From Rhodospirillales bacterium (GTDB lineage: Bacteria; Pseudomonadota; Alphaproteobacteria; Rhodospirillales; Casp-alpha2), in contig JAEPQO010000002.1 in NCBI GenBank assembly GCA_017640505.1, positions 372,001-436,000 on the forward strand: 64,000 nucleotides of DNA, in the 5' to 3' direction. This document shows, piece by piece, positions 56,501-64,000 of the stretch (position 1 is the stretch's first letter; each line of letters starts with the position of its first letter). Made by a program: the position numbers and the translations under genes. The notes under the pieces are model-generated. The model made no database searches, was not told the DNA's origin, and worked only from the letters and a program-made list of their open reading frames with translations.

Positions 56501-57729
56501 GAGGCCTCCTTGGCCCTGCCCGGTTTCGGGTCGGCGTTGACGCCGCGGCTCTTCAGGAAATTCTTGATGTTGCGCACGGCCTGTCGGGTCCGCTGCGCGT
56601 TTTCGACGAGACCGATGCGAACGTGATCGTCTCCATGCTCGCCGAAACCAAGACCCGGCGCGACCGCGACCTCGGCCTCGCTCAGAAGCAGTTTTGAAAA
56701 CTCGATCGAGCCCATGTCCTTGAATGCGGGCGGCAGCGGTGCCCAGGCGAACATGGTCGCAGGCGGCGACGGCACGTCCCAACCCGCTGCGGCCAGTCCG
56801 TCGATCAGGATGTCGCGGCGTTCCTTGTAAACCGCACGGAACCCGTCAACACAGTCCTGCGGACCGTTGAGCGCGGCCGCCGCGGCAACCTGGATCGGTG
56901 TGAACGCCCCGTAATCGAGATAGGACTTAACCCGCGCAAGGGCCGCAATCAGGCGTTCGTTCCCGACGGCGAAGCCGATACGCCATCCCGGCATCGAGTA
57001 GGTCTTGCTCATCGACGTGAATTCGACGGCAACGTCCCAGGCCTTCGGCAACTGCAGGATCGACGGCGGCGGATTGTCGTCGAAGTAAATCTCAGCATAA
57101 GCCAGATCGGACAGAATAAAGATGCCGTGAAACCGGCAGAACTCGACGACTTCCGCGTAGAAATCGAGGTTCGCGAGCGCGGCGGTCGGGTTATTCGGGT
57201 AATTGAGCACGACGGCGGTCGGCTTCGGGACACTATGCTGTACGGCACGGTCGAGCGCGGCCATGAACTCTGGCCCCGGTTCCACAGGAATGGAACGTGC
57301 CGCGGCGCCCGCAATGATAAAGCCGAACTGGTGGATCGGATAGCTGGGGTTTGGGACAAGAATGACATCGCCTGGGCTGGTGATCGCCTGTGACAGGTTG
57401 GCCAGACCTTCCTTGGAACCGAGCGTGACGATGGCCTGCGTGTCGGGGTTCACATCGACACCGAACCGGCGCCCGTAATACCCGGAAATCGCTTTCCTAA
57501 GTCCTGGAATCCCGCGCGAGTTGGAATACCGGTGCGTCTTGGGATTATCGACCGTTTCCTTGAGCTTCTCGACGATGTGCTCCGGCGTCGGCAGGTCCGG
57601 ATTGCCCATGCCGAAATCGATGATATCGGCGCCGTTGGCGCGCGCACGCGCCTTCATGTCGTTCACCTCAGCGAAGACATACGGCGGCAGACGCCGGATT
57701 TTATAAAAATCTCGTTCCATGGCGCGCAT
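56497..57729 (-). CDS. alaC: AlaC-type aminotransferase (alanine/LL-DAP aminotransferase family)
   Basis: The PLP enzyme has 410 residues and close similarity in pattern to E. coli AlaC: FYKIRRLPPYVFAEVNDMKA, then IIDFGMGNPDLPTPEHIVEK, YSNSRGIPGLRKAISGYYGR, SKEGLANL, the PNPSYPIHQFGFIIAGA segment, NYPNNPTAALANLDF and the PLP Lys in FTSMSKTYSMPGWRIGFAVG. Such alphaproteobacterial genes are often annotated LL-diaminopimelate aminotransferase. Its ATGA overlap with hom suggests amino-acid biosynthesis. The start could be ATG 57729 or the ATG at 57720; neither has a strong ribosome-binding site. Confidence 0.9.
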   Translation of the reverse strand: MRAMERDFYKIRRLPPYVFAEVNDMKARARANGADIIDFGMGNPDLPTPEHIVEKLKETVDNPKTHRYSNSRGIPGLRKAISGYYGRRFGVDVNPDTQAIVTLGSKEGLANLSQAITSPGDVILVPNPSYPIHQFGFIIAGAAARSIPVEPGPEFMAALDRAVQHSVPKPTAVVLNYPNNPTAALANLDFYAEVVEFCRFHGIFILSDLAYAEIYFDDNPPPSILQLPKAWDVAVEFTSMSKTYSMPGWRIGFAVGNERLIAALARVKSYLDYGAFTPIQVAAAAALNGPQDCVDGFRAVYKERRDILIDGLAAAGWDVPSPPATMFAWAPLPPAFKDMGSIEFSKLLLSEAEVAVAPGLGFGEHGDDHVRIGLVENAQRTRQAVRNIKNFLKSRGVNADPKPGRAKEAS

Positions 57730-57779
57730 TCATCACAAAAAGACTGCGGCGGCACAAGGCTGAATTCGTGCCGGGCAGG

Positions 57780-58970
57780 TCAGTTGGAGAGATAAATCTC
57801 CGTGCGGCGGTTACCGGCTTCACCGGAAGGCATGACTTCCAGATAAATCGGCTGATTGTCGCCGACCGCGGCCGTCAAAATCCGGTCAGAGGAAATCCCC
57901 AGCCGTTGCAGTTCCGTCGCCACTTGATTGGCCCGTTTTACGGAAACCGCATAATTGGCCTGCTTGTGCCGCGACGGGTCCATGTTGCGTGTCCGCTGGC
58001 TGGCATGCCCGATAACACGTACTGTCGCGTTGTTCTGGCGCTGCAGGCGCGCCACATCGGCGAGGATCTGGCGATCGTTCGCATCGAGACCGGACGAGCC
58101 GTTGTTGAACAGAATGGTCGCAACACGGGTGGACGATGCCGGCAACGGCAATGCGCCGTTGTTGGCAACCGGGCCCGACGCCAGCGCAGCGAGCGAACCG
58201 CCGCCGTTCTGGAATTGCATTGCGCCCGGGGCCATTGCCGTTTCAACGCCACCGGAAGAAATAATCACCGTCGAGTTGCCATCACCGATATTGTCGAGAT
58301 CGGACGGCAAGAGCGACCCCTGGTCGGCTGCCCGTGCCTGAATTTCGGCCAAAGACTGCTGCAGACGATCCTTCATGCCCGGGTCGACGCCGTAGGACGG
58401 GTCCGGCCCGCTGGCGACGGACGTGACGGGTTCTTGCGTGGTTTGTGCCGCGCTTTGCGTCACCGTCTGCGGGGCCGGTGTCGCGGGGGCGGTCGTTTCA
58501 GCGGTCGTCACCGGCTTGGTCGGCTGCGGTGCCGGGGCCGCTTTTTGTGCTTCGACCTGCGGCGCGGCAGGTGCCTTGTCCGCGTAAAGCGAATCCTTGG
58601 CGGCTTCGTCCTGACGCTGGACACTGTCCGCATATTTACGGCCCTGCGTATCCGCTGTGAGGCCGGATGTCATGTTCTCGCGCTGCGCCATCTGTTGGTC
58701 GACGCGCGCCAAATTCGGTGTCGCGCCATCGGCGCCCGGCGGTGCGGTGCCGCGGTCTGCCTGCAATTGATTGTCCGGATTGGCAGGTGCGCTCTGATCA
58801 TCCCCGGAAACGAAATCCGAGGTCGAACGATACCATGCAGCGGGATTGATCGCGTCCGGCACTTTGGAACAGGCGCTCAGCACGAGCGAGCTGCCAATCA
58901 CAATTGCCAAGCTTCTGACCATCGACCGATAGTCCGTTTTCCGCGCTGCGTTCTCTAGCGTCGAATTCAT
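57780..58970 (-). CDS. OmpA-family lipoprotein
   Basis: The protein has 396 residues. A lipoprotein signal ends in the lipobox LSAC (MVRSLAIVIGSSLVLSACSK). A long Ala/Pro/Thr/Gln-rich low-complexity region follows (residues about 60-210). The C-terminal OmpA-like peptidoglycan-binding domain shows TILFNNGSSGLDANDRQILA, then VRVIGHASQRTRNMD and YAVSVKRANQVATELQRLGI. It should tether the outer membrane to peptidoglycan. The ATG at 58968-58970 has AAGGGG upstream; frame extensions to 59180 have no signal. The gene ends 51 bp before alaC. Confidence 0.88.
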   Translation of the reverse strand: MNSTLENAARKTDYRSMVRSLAIVIGSSLVLSACSKVPDAINPAAWYRSTSDFVSGDDQSAPANPDNQLQADRGTAPPGADGATPNLARVDQQMAQRENMTSGLTADTQGRKYADSVQRQDEAAKDSLYADKAPAAPQVEAQKAAPAPQPTKPVTTAETTAPATPAPQTVTQSAAQTTQEPVTSVASGPDPSYGVDPGMKDRLQQSLAEIQARAADQGSLLPSDLDNIGDGNSTVIISSGGVETAMAPGAMQFQNGGGSLAALASGPVANNGALPLPASSTRVATILFNNGSSGLDANDRQILADVARLQRQNNATVRVIGHASQRTRNMDPSRHKQANYAVSVKRANQVATELQRLGISSDRILTAAVGDNQPIYLEVMPSGEAGNRRTEIYLSN

Positions 58971-59198
58971 TGCGCCCCTTGCTCCCTCGTCTTGCCCTGG
59001 CCGGTTCCCGTCATTACCTGACAGGGTAACCGGATGATGCGGATTCTGCCGCATGAAATCCATTATTGTCGTTCCCCGCGCTATTGAAAGCATAACATAC
59101 ACTTTGCGCAAGATTTTACATTGCTCACAAAGGGTTAAATCTTTACAAACGGCAAAAAATGTTGCATTGCACAATAACACCGGCCATATACAGCGTCC

Positions 59199-59216
59199 AT
59201 CCCGCTATTGCGGGGT
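59199..59216. repeat. REP-like short palindrome
   Basis: ATCCCGC (59199-59205) pairs with GCGGGGT (59210-59216), with a 4-nt loop TATT and one G-T wobble. Its flanks CC...GACGA resemble the hairpin at 28952-28970. It lies in the phaC upstream region. Confidence 0.4.
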
Positions 59217-59245
59217 GACGACGTGTCCGACAAAGCCGGCATACG

Positions 59246-59263
59246 ACATGCTCGTTAGCATGT
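59246..59263. promoter_or_regulatory. Perfect inverted repeat in the phaC leader
   Basis: ACATGCT (59246-59252) and AGCATGT (59257-59263) are exact inverted copies around CGTT. The repeat is centred 49 bp before the phaC ATG. It could be an operator or a 5' leader hairpin. No regulator is known to me for this exact sequence. Confidence 0.45.
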
Positions 59264-59302
59264 TTCGCTGGTTTTTCAAAGACTTCTGAGAGGTGGTTTA
59301 AA

Positions 59303-61105
59303 ATGACGAATCAATCCAAGCAGAATCTCGAGATCGACGAGTCGCAAATCTCAGACACAATGGCCGATATCGCCGAGCGCTCGCAGCGCCTCGTGCAGGA
59401 GTTCCTGAATAAACAGGCTCAGCCCGGTACGAAGTCGGTCGGTATCGACGATCCGCTTAACATCGGCTCGGCGTTTCTCGAAATGACGACCAAGATGATG
59501 ACCCAGCCGCACAAGATGGTCGAAGCCAACATGAACCTTTGGCAGGACTACATGAAGCTGTGGCAGAACGCGGCGAGCCGTATGATGGGCCAGGAAACCA
59601 CCCCCATCGTCGAGCCGGAACGCGATGACCGCCGCTTCAAGGGCGAAGCCTGGGAAAACGACGTGTTCGATTTCATCAAGCAGTCCTACCTGCTGACGTC
59701 GAACTGGATGGAAAACACCGTCAGCGACATTGAAGGCCTCGACAAGAAGACCAAGCAGAAGGTCGAATTCTTCACCAAACAGTACGCCGATGCGCTGTCG
59801 CCGACGAACTTCGTCATGACCAATCCGGAAGTGCTGCAGACGACGATCGAGAGCCGCGGCGAAAACCTCGTCAACGGCCTTCGGAATCTACTGGAAGACA
59901 TGGAACGCGGCGGCGGCAAGCTGTCGATCAAAATGACCGACGCCGACGCATTCGAGGTCGGCAAGAACGTTGCCACGACGCCGGGCAAGGTCGTCTTCCG
60001 CAACGATCTGATGGAACTGATCCAGTACACGCCGACGACCGAAAAAGTCTCCGCGACGCCGCTGCTGATCTGCCCGCCCTGGATCAACAAGTTCTACATC
60101 CTCGATCTGCGTGAAAAGAACTCGTTCATCAAGTGGGCCGTCGAACAGGGCAACACCGTTTTCGTGATCTCCTGGGTGAACCCGGATCGCGAACTGGCGA
60201 TGAAAACGTTCGCCGATTACATGCTCGAAGGCCCCCTCGCCGCCATCAAGGCGATCCAGGACGCCACCGGTGCGGACGAGATCAACGCCGTCGGTTACTG
60301 CATCGGCGGGACGTTGCTTGCAACGACGCTGGCCTACATGGCCGCCAAGAAGCTCAAAGGCGTGAAGTCCGCCACCTTCTTCACCACCATGGTCGACTTC
60401 GAGGAAGCGGGTGATCTTGGCGTCTTCATCGACGATACGTCGCTCAAGAACCTCGAAGACAAGATGAACGAACGCGGCTACCTCGAAGGCAGCGAGATGG
60501 CGTCGACCTTCAACATGATGAAGGCCAACGACCTGGTGTGGTCGTTCGTGGTCAACAACTACCTGCTCGGCAAGGATCCGTTCCCGTTCGACCTGCTTTT
60601 CTGGAACTCGGACTCGACGCGTATGCCGGCCGCGATGCACAGCTTCTATCTGCGCAACATGTACCTCGACAACAAGCTGGTGGAGCCCGGCGGCATCGAG
60701 ATCGAGGGCGTGAAGCTTGATCTGACGAAGATCAAGGTGCCGACGTACATTATTTCGACCCGCGAGGATCACATCGCGCCGTGGAAACCCACCTACAAGG
60801 CGACGCAACTCTACAGCGGGCCGATCCGCTTTATCCTTTCGGCGTCCGGCCACATTGCCGGTGTCGTCAACCCGCCGGCCGCGGGCAAGTACTGCTACTG
60901 GATCAACGATGAGACGCCGGCCGATCCGGACGAATGGCTTGCCGGCGCCGAACAGCACGAAGGTTCGTGGTGGCCGGACTGGGACAAGTGGATCAAGAAG
61001 CAGAACGGCAAGGAACTCGTCGATGCCCGCCAGCCGGGTGACGGCAAGCTCAAGGTGCTGTGCGACGCCCCCGGCACGTACGTCAACATGAAGGCCGAGA
61101 GCTAA
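59303..61105 (+). CDS. phaC: Class I polyhydroxyalkanoate synthase
   Basis: The enzyme has 600 residues and polymerises (R)-3-hydroxyacyl-CoA on PHA granules. The lipase-like box is NAVGYCIGGTLLATT with catalytic Cys at residue 333. The Asp is 489 in STREDHIAPW and the His is 517 in SASGHIAGVVNPP. The N-terminal domain of about 200 residues includes LWQDYMKLWQNAASRMMG and NDVFDFIKQSYLLTSNWME, as in class I PhaC. GAGAGG precedes the ATG. phaA/phaB are not adjacent. Its stop overlaps the convergent MocR stop. Confidence 0.97.
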   Translation: MTNQSKQNLEIDESQISDTMADIAERSQRLVQEFLNKQAQPGTKSVGIDDPLNIGSAFLEMTTKMMTQPHKMVEANMNLWQDYMKLWQNAASRMMGQETTPIVEPERDDRRFKGEAWENDVFDFIKQSYLLTSNWMENTVSDIEGLDKKTKQKVEFFTKQYADALSPTNFVMTNPEVLQTTIESRGENLVNGLRNLLEDMERGGGKLSIKMTDADAFEVGKNVATTPGKVVFRNDLMELIQYTPTTEKVSATPLLICPPWINKFYILDLREKNSFIKWAVEQGNTVFVISWVNPDRELAMKTFADYMLEGPLAAIKAIQDATGADEINAVGYCIGGTLLATTLAYMAAKKLKGVKSATFFTTMVDFEEAGDLGVFIDDTSLKNLEDKMNERGYLEGSEMASTFNMMKANDLVWSFVVNNYLLGKDPFPFDLLFWNSDSTRMPAAMHSFYLRNMYLDNKLVEPGGIEIEGVKLDLTKIKVPTYIISTREDHIAPWKPTYKATQLYSGPIRFILSASGHIAGVVNPPAAGKYCYWINDETPADPDEWLAGAEQHEGSWWPDWDKWIKKQNGKELVDARQPGDGKLKVLCDAPGTYVNMKAES

Positions 61106-62610
61106 GCCGCGTTCGCCAGTTTGCGAATGGCCGTTGCTAGTTTTTCGACACCGCGTCTGATGTCCCGGGACTCCGATCCCGCGTAGCCCAGGACGAGACC
61201 GTTGCGGTCGGGCGTACCGACATAAAATTCGCTCAAGGGATAAACGCTCAATCCACTCGCCGCGGCTGCCGTGGCAATGTCGGCATCCACCAAATTGGCG
61301 TTCGGGCGGATCATGGCAACGACGTGCATCCCCGCTTCGTCCGGCGCGATATCCAGCACATCGGAAAGGTGCGTCCGGACCGCATCGATCAGCACCTTCT
61401 GCCGCTCGGCATAAAGAATCCGCATGCGCCGGATATGCGCCGCAAAGTGTCCGCTTTCGATGAACTCGGTCAGGATCGGCTGCATCACAATGGCTGTCTG
61501 ATCGTCGAGCGAGCGGCGGATGCGAATGATCGGTTCGGCAAGCGCCGGCGGCACGACCATGTAGCCGAGGCGTATCGCCGGAAACATGACCTTCGAAAAC
61601 GTGCCGACGTAGATCACCCTTCCGGTGCTGTCCAAGCCCTGCAGTGCCGATAGCGGCCGCCCGGCGTAGCGGTACTCGCTGTCGTAATCGTCTTCCAGAA
61701 TCCAGGCACCGCTTTCGGTTGCCCACTCGAGCAATTCGAGCCGCCGCGCCAGGCTCATCACCGGTCCCAGCGGGTATTGATGCGAAGGGGTCACGACCGC
61801 CATCCGGGCTTCGGCGGCCCGCTTTCTTCCTTCCGTGACGACAAGACCTTGGTCATCGACCGGCAACGGCACCAACTCCGATTGTGTTGCCGTCAGCACG
61901 CCGCGAATGCCGGCGTAGCCCGGGTCCTCGATCCAGACCTTGTCGCCGGGATCAAGCAGCGCACGCGCCGCCAAATCAATGGCCTGCTGGGCACCCGCCG
62001 TGACGATGACCTGTTCCGCCTCGCAGACCAGACCGCGAACCGCGCGCAGGTAATCCGCAATGGCCGCGCGCAATGGCATGTGCCCCCCCGGGTCACCGTA
62101 GGACACCAGCTTACGTGGCGGGTTGCGCCAGAACTTGGCGACCATCCGGCTCCATTGTATCCATGGAAAGCGGTCGATTTCCGGCAGCCCGGGCCGAAAG
62201 GCATCCCCTTTCATGGAGCGGTGCACGCGCGGTTTCGCGGCAAGGAGCGCCCGCCCCTTTTCAGACAGGACCACTTCCGGCGCGGTGGCTTTCTCGACAC
62301 GGGCTTCTGCCGCCGTGCGCGCCGCAAGCACATCTTCGGGCAACACGCGGGATACACGGGTGCCGGAACCAATCTGTCCTTCCGTATAACCCTCGGCAAA
62401 GAGCTGATCGTAGGCCGCCAGCACGGTATTGCGCGAAACCCCGAGCTCGTCGGCCAGTGCGCGAGTCGACGGCAGCCGCCGCCCCGGCGCAAGGCGTCCG
62501 CCCAGGATCGCATCCCGGATCTGGTCGTAGACCTGACGGTGCATCGGCGCGTCGCTTGTCCGGTCGACGGCGATCATCAGCAACGGCGCGTGGTCGGAAA
62601 CCTGTGGCAT
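61102..62610 (-). CDS. MocR/PdxR-type regulator (GntR wHTH fused to aminotransferase domain)
   Basis: The protein has 502 residues. The N-terminal winged helix is MHRQVYDQIRDAILGGRLAP, then LADELGVSRNTVLAAYDQLF. The fold-type I aminotransferase domain shows VTAGAQQAIDLAARALLDPG, then DPGYAGIRGVL, TPSHQYPLGPVMSLARR, ILEDDYDSEYRYAGRP and the PLP Lys in YVGTFSKVMFPAIRLGYMV. MocR proteins use PLP as an effector or cofactor. The ATG at 62608-62610 is chosen over a longer frame. It is divergent from a GNAT gene 98 bp away, the probable target. Confidence 0.93.
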   Translation of the reverse strand: MPQVSDHAPLLMIAVDRTSDAPMHRQVYDQIRDAILGGRLAPGRRLPSTRALADELGVSRNTVLAAYDQLFAEGYTEGQIGSGTRVSRVLPEDVLAARTAAEARVEKATAPEVVLSEKGRALLAAKPRVHRSMKGDAFRPGLPEIDRFPWIQWSRMVAKFWRNPPRKLVSYGDPGGHMPLRAAIADYLRAVRGLVCEAEQVIVTAGAQQAIDLAARALLDPGDKVWIEDPGYAGIRGVLTATQSELVPLPVDDQGLVVTEGRKRAAEARMAVVTPSHQYPLGPVMSLARRLELLEWATESGAWILEDDYDSEYRYAGRPLSALQGLDSTGRVIYVGTFSKVMFPAIRLGYMVVPPALAEPIIRIRRSLDDQTAIVMQPILTEFIESGHFAAHIRRMRILYAERQKVLIDAVRTHLSDVLDIAPDEAGMHVVAMIRPNANLVDADIATAAAASGLSVYPLSEFYVGTPDRNGLVLGYAGSESRDIRRGVEKLATAIRKLANAA

Positions 62611-62623
62611 GGCCTCTCCAATT

Positions 62624-62651
62624 GGTACCTTTATTTTGCGTATTAAGGTAC
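62624..62651. promoter_or_regulatory. Candidate MocR operator between divergent genes
   Basis: GGTACCTT (62624-62631) and AAGGTAC (62645-62651) form an inverted repeat around the 13-bp AT-rich centre TATTTTGCGTATT. It lies 14 bp upstream of the regulator start and 58 bp upstream of the GNAT start. It would suit autorepression plus control of the acetyltransferase. Confidence 0.5.
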
Positions 62652-62708
62652 TTTTGAAAAGGCCATTATATGATATCCATCCGCGCATCAACGACACAGG
62701 AGCCGACC

Positions 62709-63152
62709 ATGCCGATCACCATCCGCGCCCTCGCCCCCGCCGACAAGGACCGGTGGAAGGAACTCTGGGAAGGATATCTGACGTTCTACGAAGCGCCCAT
62801 CGACGACACCAATACGGCGACGCTCTGGGAACGGCTTATGGCGGACGCCGACCCGCATTGCCTTGTTGCCTGCGATGATGCCGGCCGGGTCATCGGCATG
62901 GTCCAGTACCTGTTCCACGCGACGACATGGTCAGCAGCCGACAAGTGTTACCTGCAGGATCTCTTTGTTGATCCGAATGCCCGGATCGGCGGCGCTGGTC
63001 GCGCCCTGATCGAAGCGGTCTATGAGAAAGCTGCCAAAGCGGGCGCGTCTGAGGTCTATTGGATGACGCAGCAGTTCAACAGCGTCGCGCGGGTGCTGTA
63101 CGACCGGGTCGGCGAACTGACGCCTTTCATCAAGTACCGGAAGCTGATGTAA
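62709..63152 (+). CDS. GNAT-family N-acetyltransferase
   Basis: The enzyme has 147 residues. The GNAT fold is visible: ITIRALAPADKDRWKELWEG, then HCLVACDDAGRVIGMVQYLF, then the acetyl-CoA-binding region YLQDLFVDPNARIGGAGRAL with the R/Q-x-x-G-x-G/A pattern (RIGGAG), and VYWMTQQFNSVARVLYDRVG. AGGAG stands 6 bp before the ATG at 62709; the longer frame from 62670 is rejected. The substrate is unknown. MocR control suggests an amine or amino-acid. Confidence 0.9.
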   Translation: MPITIRALAPADKDRWKELWEGYLTFYEAPIDDTNTATLWERLMADADPHCLVACDDAGRVIGMVQYLFHATTWSAADKCYLQDLFVDPNARIGGAGRALIEAVYEKAAKAGASEVYWMTQQFNSVARVLYDRVGELTPFIKYRKLM

Positions 63153-63155
63153 GCG

Positions 63156-64000
63156 TCAGATTTTCTTGAGAAGTTCTTCCGCCGCTTGACGCGGTGACAT
63201 CGTACCGTCGAGAGTCCCGTCGACGACGGCGGACAGGCCGTCCCCCTCGCCGATCCGCTGACGTAGAAGGTCTTCGGCTGTTTTCAGTATCCGTGTTTCC
63301 AGGATGCGGCGTTTGCGGATTTCGCCCTCGCCGCTCTCGATCAGGTGCGTCCGGTGCGCATCCAGCTTGTCGACAAGGTCTTCGATGCCGAGACTCGTCT
63401 CCGCGCTTGTGCGAAGCACCGGCACCTCCCAGCCGTATCGGTTCCGTGCCGTGGTGCCGAGCTGCAGCATCGCCTTGAGGTCGGCAACCGTGCGGCTCGA
63501 TTCCTCCTTGTCGCACTTGGAAACGACATGAATGTCGGCGATTTCAAGCACCCCGGCCTTGATCGCCTGGATGCCGTCGCCAAGCCCGGGAGCGGAGACG
63601 ACGAAAACCGTCTGTGCGGCCTCGGCGATATCGACTTCGTCCTGGCCGACGCCGACGGTTTCAATCAGGACCACGTCGAACCCCGCCGCATCCAGAACGT
63701 CCACGGTATCGAGCGCGGCACGCGCCAGCCCGCCGAGCGCCCCACGTGTCGCCAGTGAACGGATGAATACGCCGTCATCGGTTGAAAGGTCGCTCATGCG
63801 GACGCGGTCACCAAGGATCGCGCCACCCGAATACGGGCTCGACGGGTCGACGGCGACAATACCGACGGTCTTGCCGCGGGCGCGCAATGCCTTAGCCATG
63901 GCGTGAACGAGCGTCGATTTACCGGATCCCGGAACCCCGGTCAGGCCGATGACGTGCGCGTTGCCCGCGTTCTTGTGGATCTCGGCCATGACGGCAGCGA
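63156..64000 (-). CDS. meaB: Methylmalonyl-CoA mutase-associated GTPase MeaB (5' end beyond window)
   Basis: At least 277 residues are present; the family has about 320-330. The P-loop HVIGLTGVPGSGKSTLVHAM is near the visible N-terminus, followed by GIVAVDPSSPYSGGAILGDR, then DVVLIETVGVGQDEVDIAEA, VSAPGLGDGIQAIKAGVLEI, and the base-recognition site VVSKCDKEES. The frame stays open upstream of the ATG at 63989 (AAV-M) to the window edge, so this ATG is probably internal. MeaB protects and reloads adenosylcobalamin-dependent mutases. The mutase is not in the window. Confidence 0.93.
   Translation of the reverse strand, partial: AAVMAEIHKNAGNAHVIGLTGVPGSGKSTLVHAMAKALRARGKTVGIVAVDPSSPYSGGAILGDRVRMSDLSTDDGVFIRSLATRGALGGLARAALDTVDVLDAAGFDVVLIETVGVGQDEVDIAEAAQTVFVVSAPGLGDGIQAIKAGVLEIADIHVVSKCDKEESSRTVADLKAMLQLGTTARNRYGWEVPVLRTSAETSLGIEDLVDKLDAHRTHLIESGEGEIRKRRILETRILKTAEDLLRQRIGEGDGLSAVVDGTLDGTMSPRQAAEELLKKI

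Larger units (their letters stand above)
58971..59302. other. Gene-free stretch before phaC with candidate control sites
   Basis: This 332-bp stretch is AT-rich between 59070 and 59180 (TTGCGC and TTTACA hexamers suggest promoters). It contains the partial palindrome TTGCATTGCACAA (59162-59174), similar to PhaR-type TGC-containing sites, a REP-like hairpin (59199-59216) and a perfect inverted repeat (59246-59263). No ORF here has coding character. Confidence 0.5.

Noticed and set aside
59888-61726. Minus-strand ORF of 612 codons opposite phaC
   Set aside because: It is antisense to phaC and runs on into the mocR gene in another frame. The His/Arg-rich composition is that of a shadow frame.

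Overview
The window (about 60% GC by eye) is ordinary chromosomal DNA of a free-living alphaproteobacterium, most likely a marine Rhodospirillales-type lineage. Supporting signs are an NDUFS4-type complex I accessory gene, the ftsB-pdhA-pdhB-pdhC-lpd neighbourhood with a lipoyl domain on the E1 beta subunit, periplasmic nitrate reductase, class I PHA synthase, and hom-glpX-recJ synteny. The lineage call is inference from gene content. I see no prophage, insertion sequence or CRISPR array.

Layout. 1-5691 (minus): pyruvate dehydrogenase genes (lpd partial, cupin, pdhC, pdhB, pdhA), two paralogous ABM-like small proteins and ftsB. 5818-8130 (minus): a TIGR02466-type oxygenase, a small exported protein, tRNA-Arg, a DUF4197 protein and an NDUFS4-like protein. 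8260-13692: an MDR oxidoreductase, tRNA-Pro, an intergenic stretch with a consensus CRP site and a 27-codon membrane ORF ending at a strong terminator, then glnS and a PAS histidine kinase. 13698-14183: DUF192. 14296-21828 (plus): a ten-gene Mrp-type antiporter operon whose order follows the archaeal Mbh module, with three large antiporter subunits and one unknown small protein. 21830-25926 (minus): the Anbu proteasome-like group (ATP-grasp, alpha-E, transglutaminase, Anbu).

26013-28897: divergent LeuB-type dehydrogenase and IlvD/Edd dehydratase. 28979-38646 (minus): histone H1-like protein, DUF4065 protein, a miniature flagellar rod-like protein, two unknowns, then an apparent operon of an LPAG-repeat protein, a hybrid kinase with Hpt domain and a receiver-PAS-GGDEF protein. 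A divergent OmpR-type regulator, a DUF3144-like protein and tRNA-Glu follow. 40287-44669: a GntR-regulated catabolic locus (amidohydrolase, amidase) that carries a deletion scar: a beheaded NTF2-like gene abuts the tail of a LivG domain fused to LivF, and the permease and binding-protein genes expected of a Liv transporter are absent.

44675-49332 (minus): napEFDABC behind a perfect FNR/NNR-type box. 49570-57729 (minus): hisC-like aminotransferase, class I fructose-bisphosphatase, dCMP deaminase, recJ, glpX (a second, class II, fructose-bisphosphatase), hom and alaC. 57780-58970: OmpA-like lipoprotein. 59303-61105: phaC. 61102-63152: a divergent MocR regulator and GNAT acetyltransferase. The right edge cuts meaB.

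Together the genes describe a respiratory heterotroph that can use nitrate, store carbon as PHA, energise its membrane through an elaborate cation/proton antiporter and signal through c-di-GMP.
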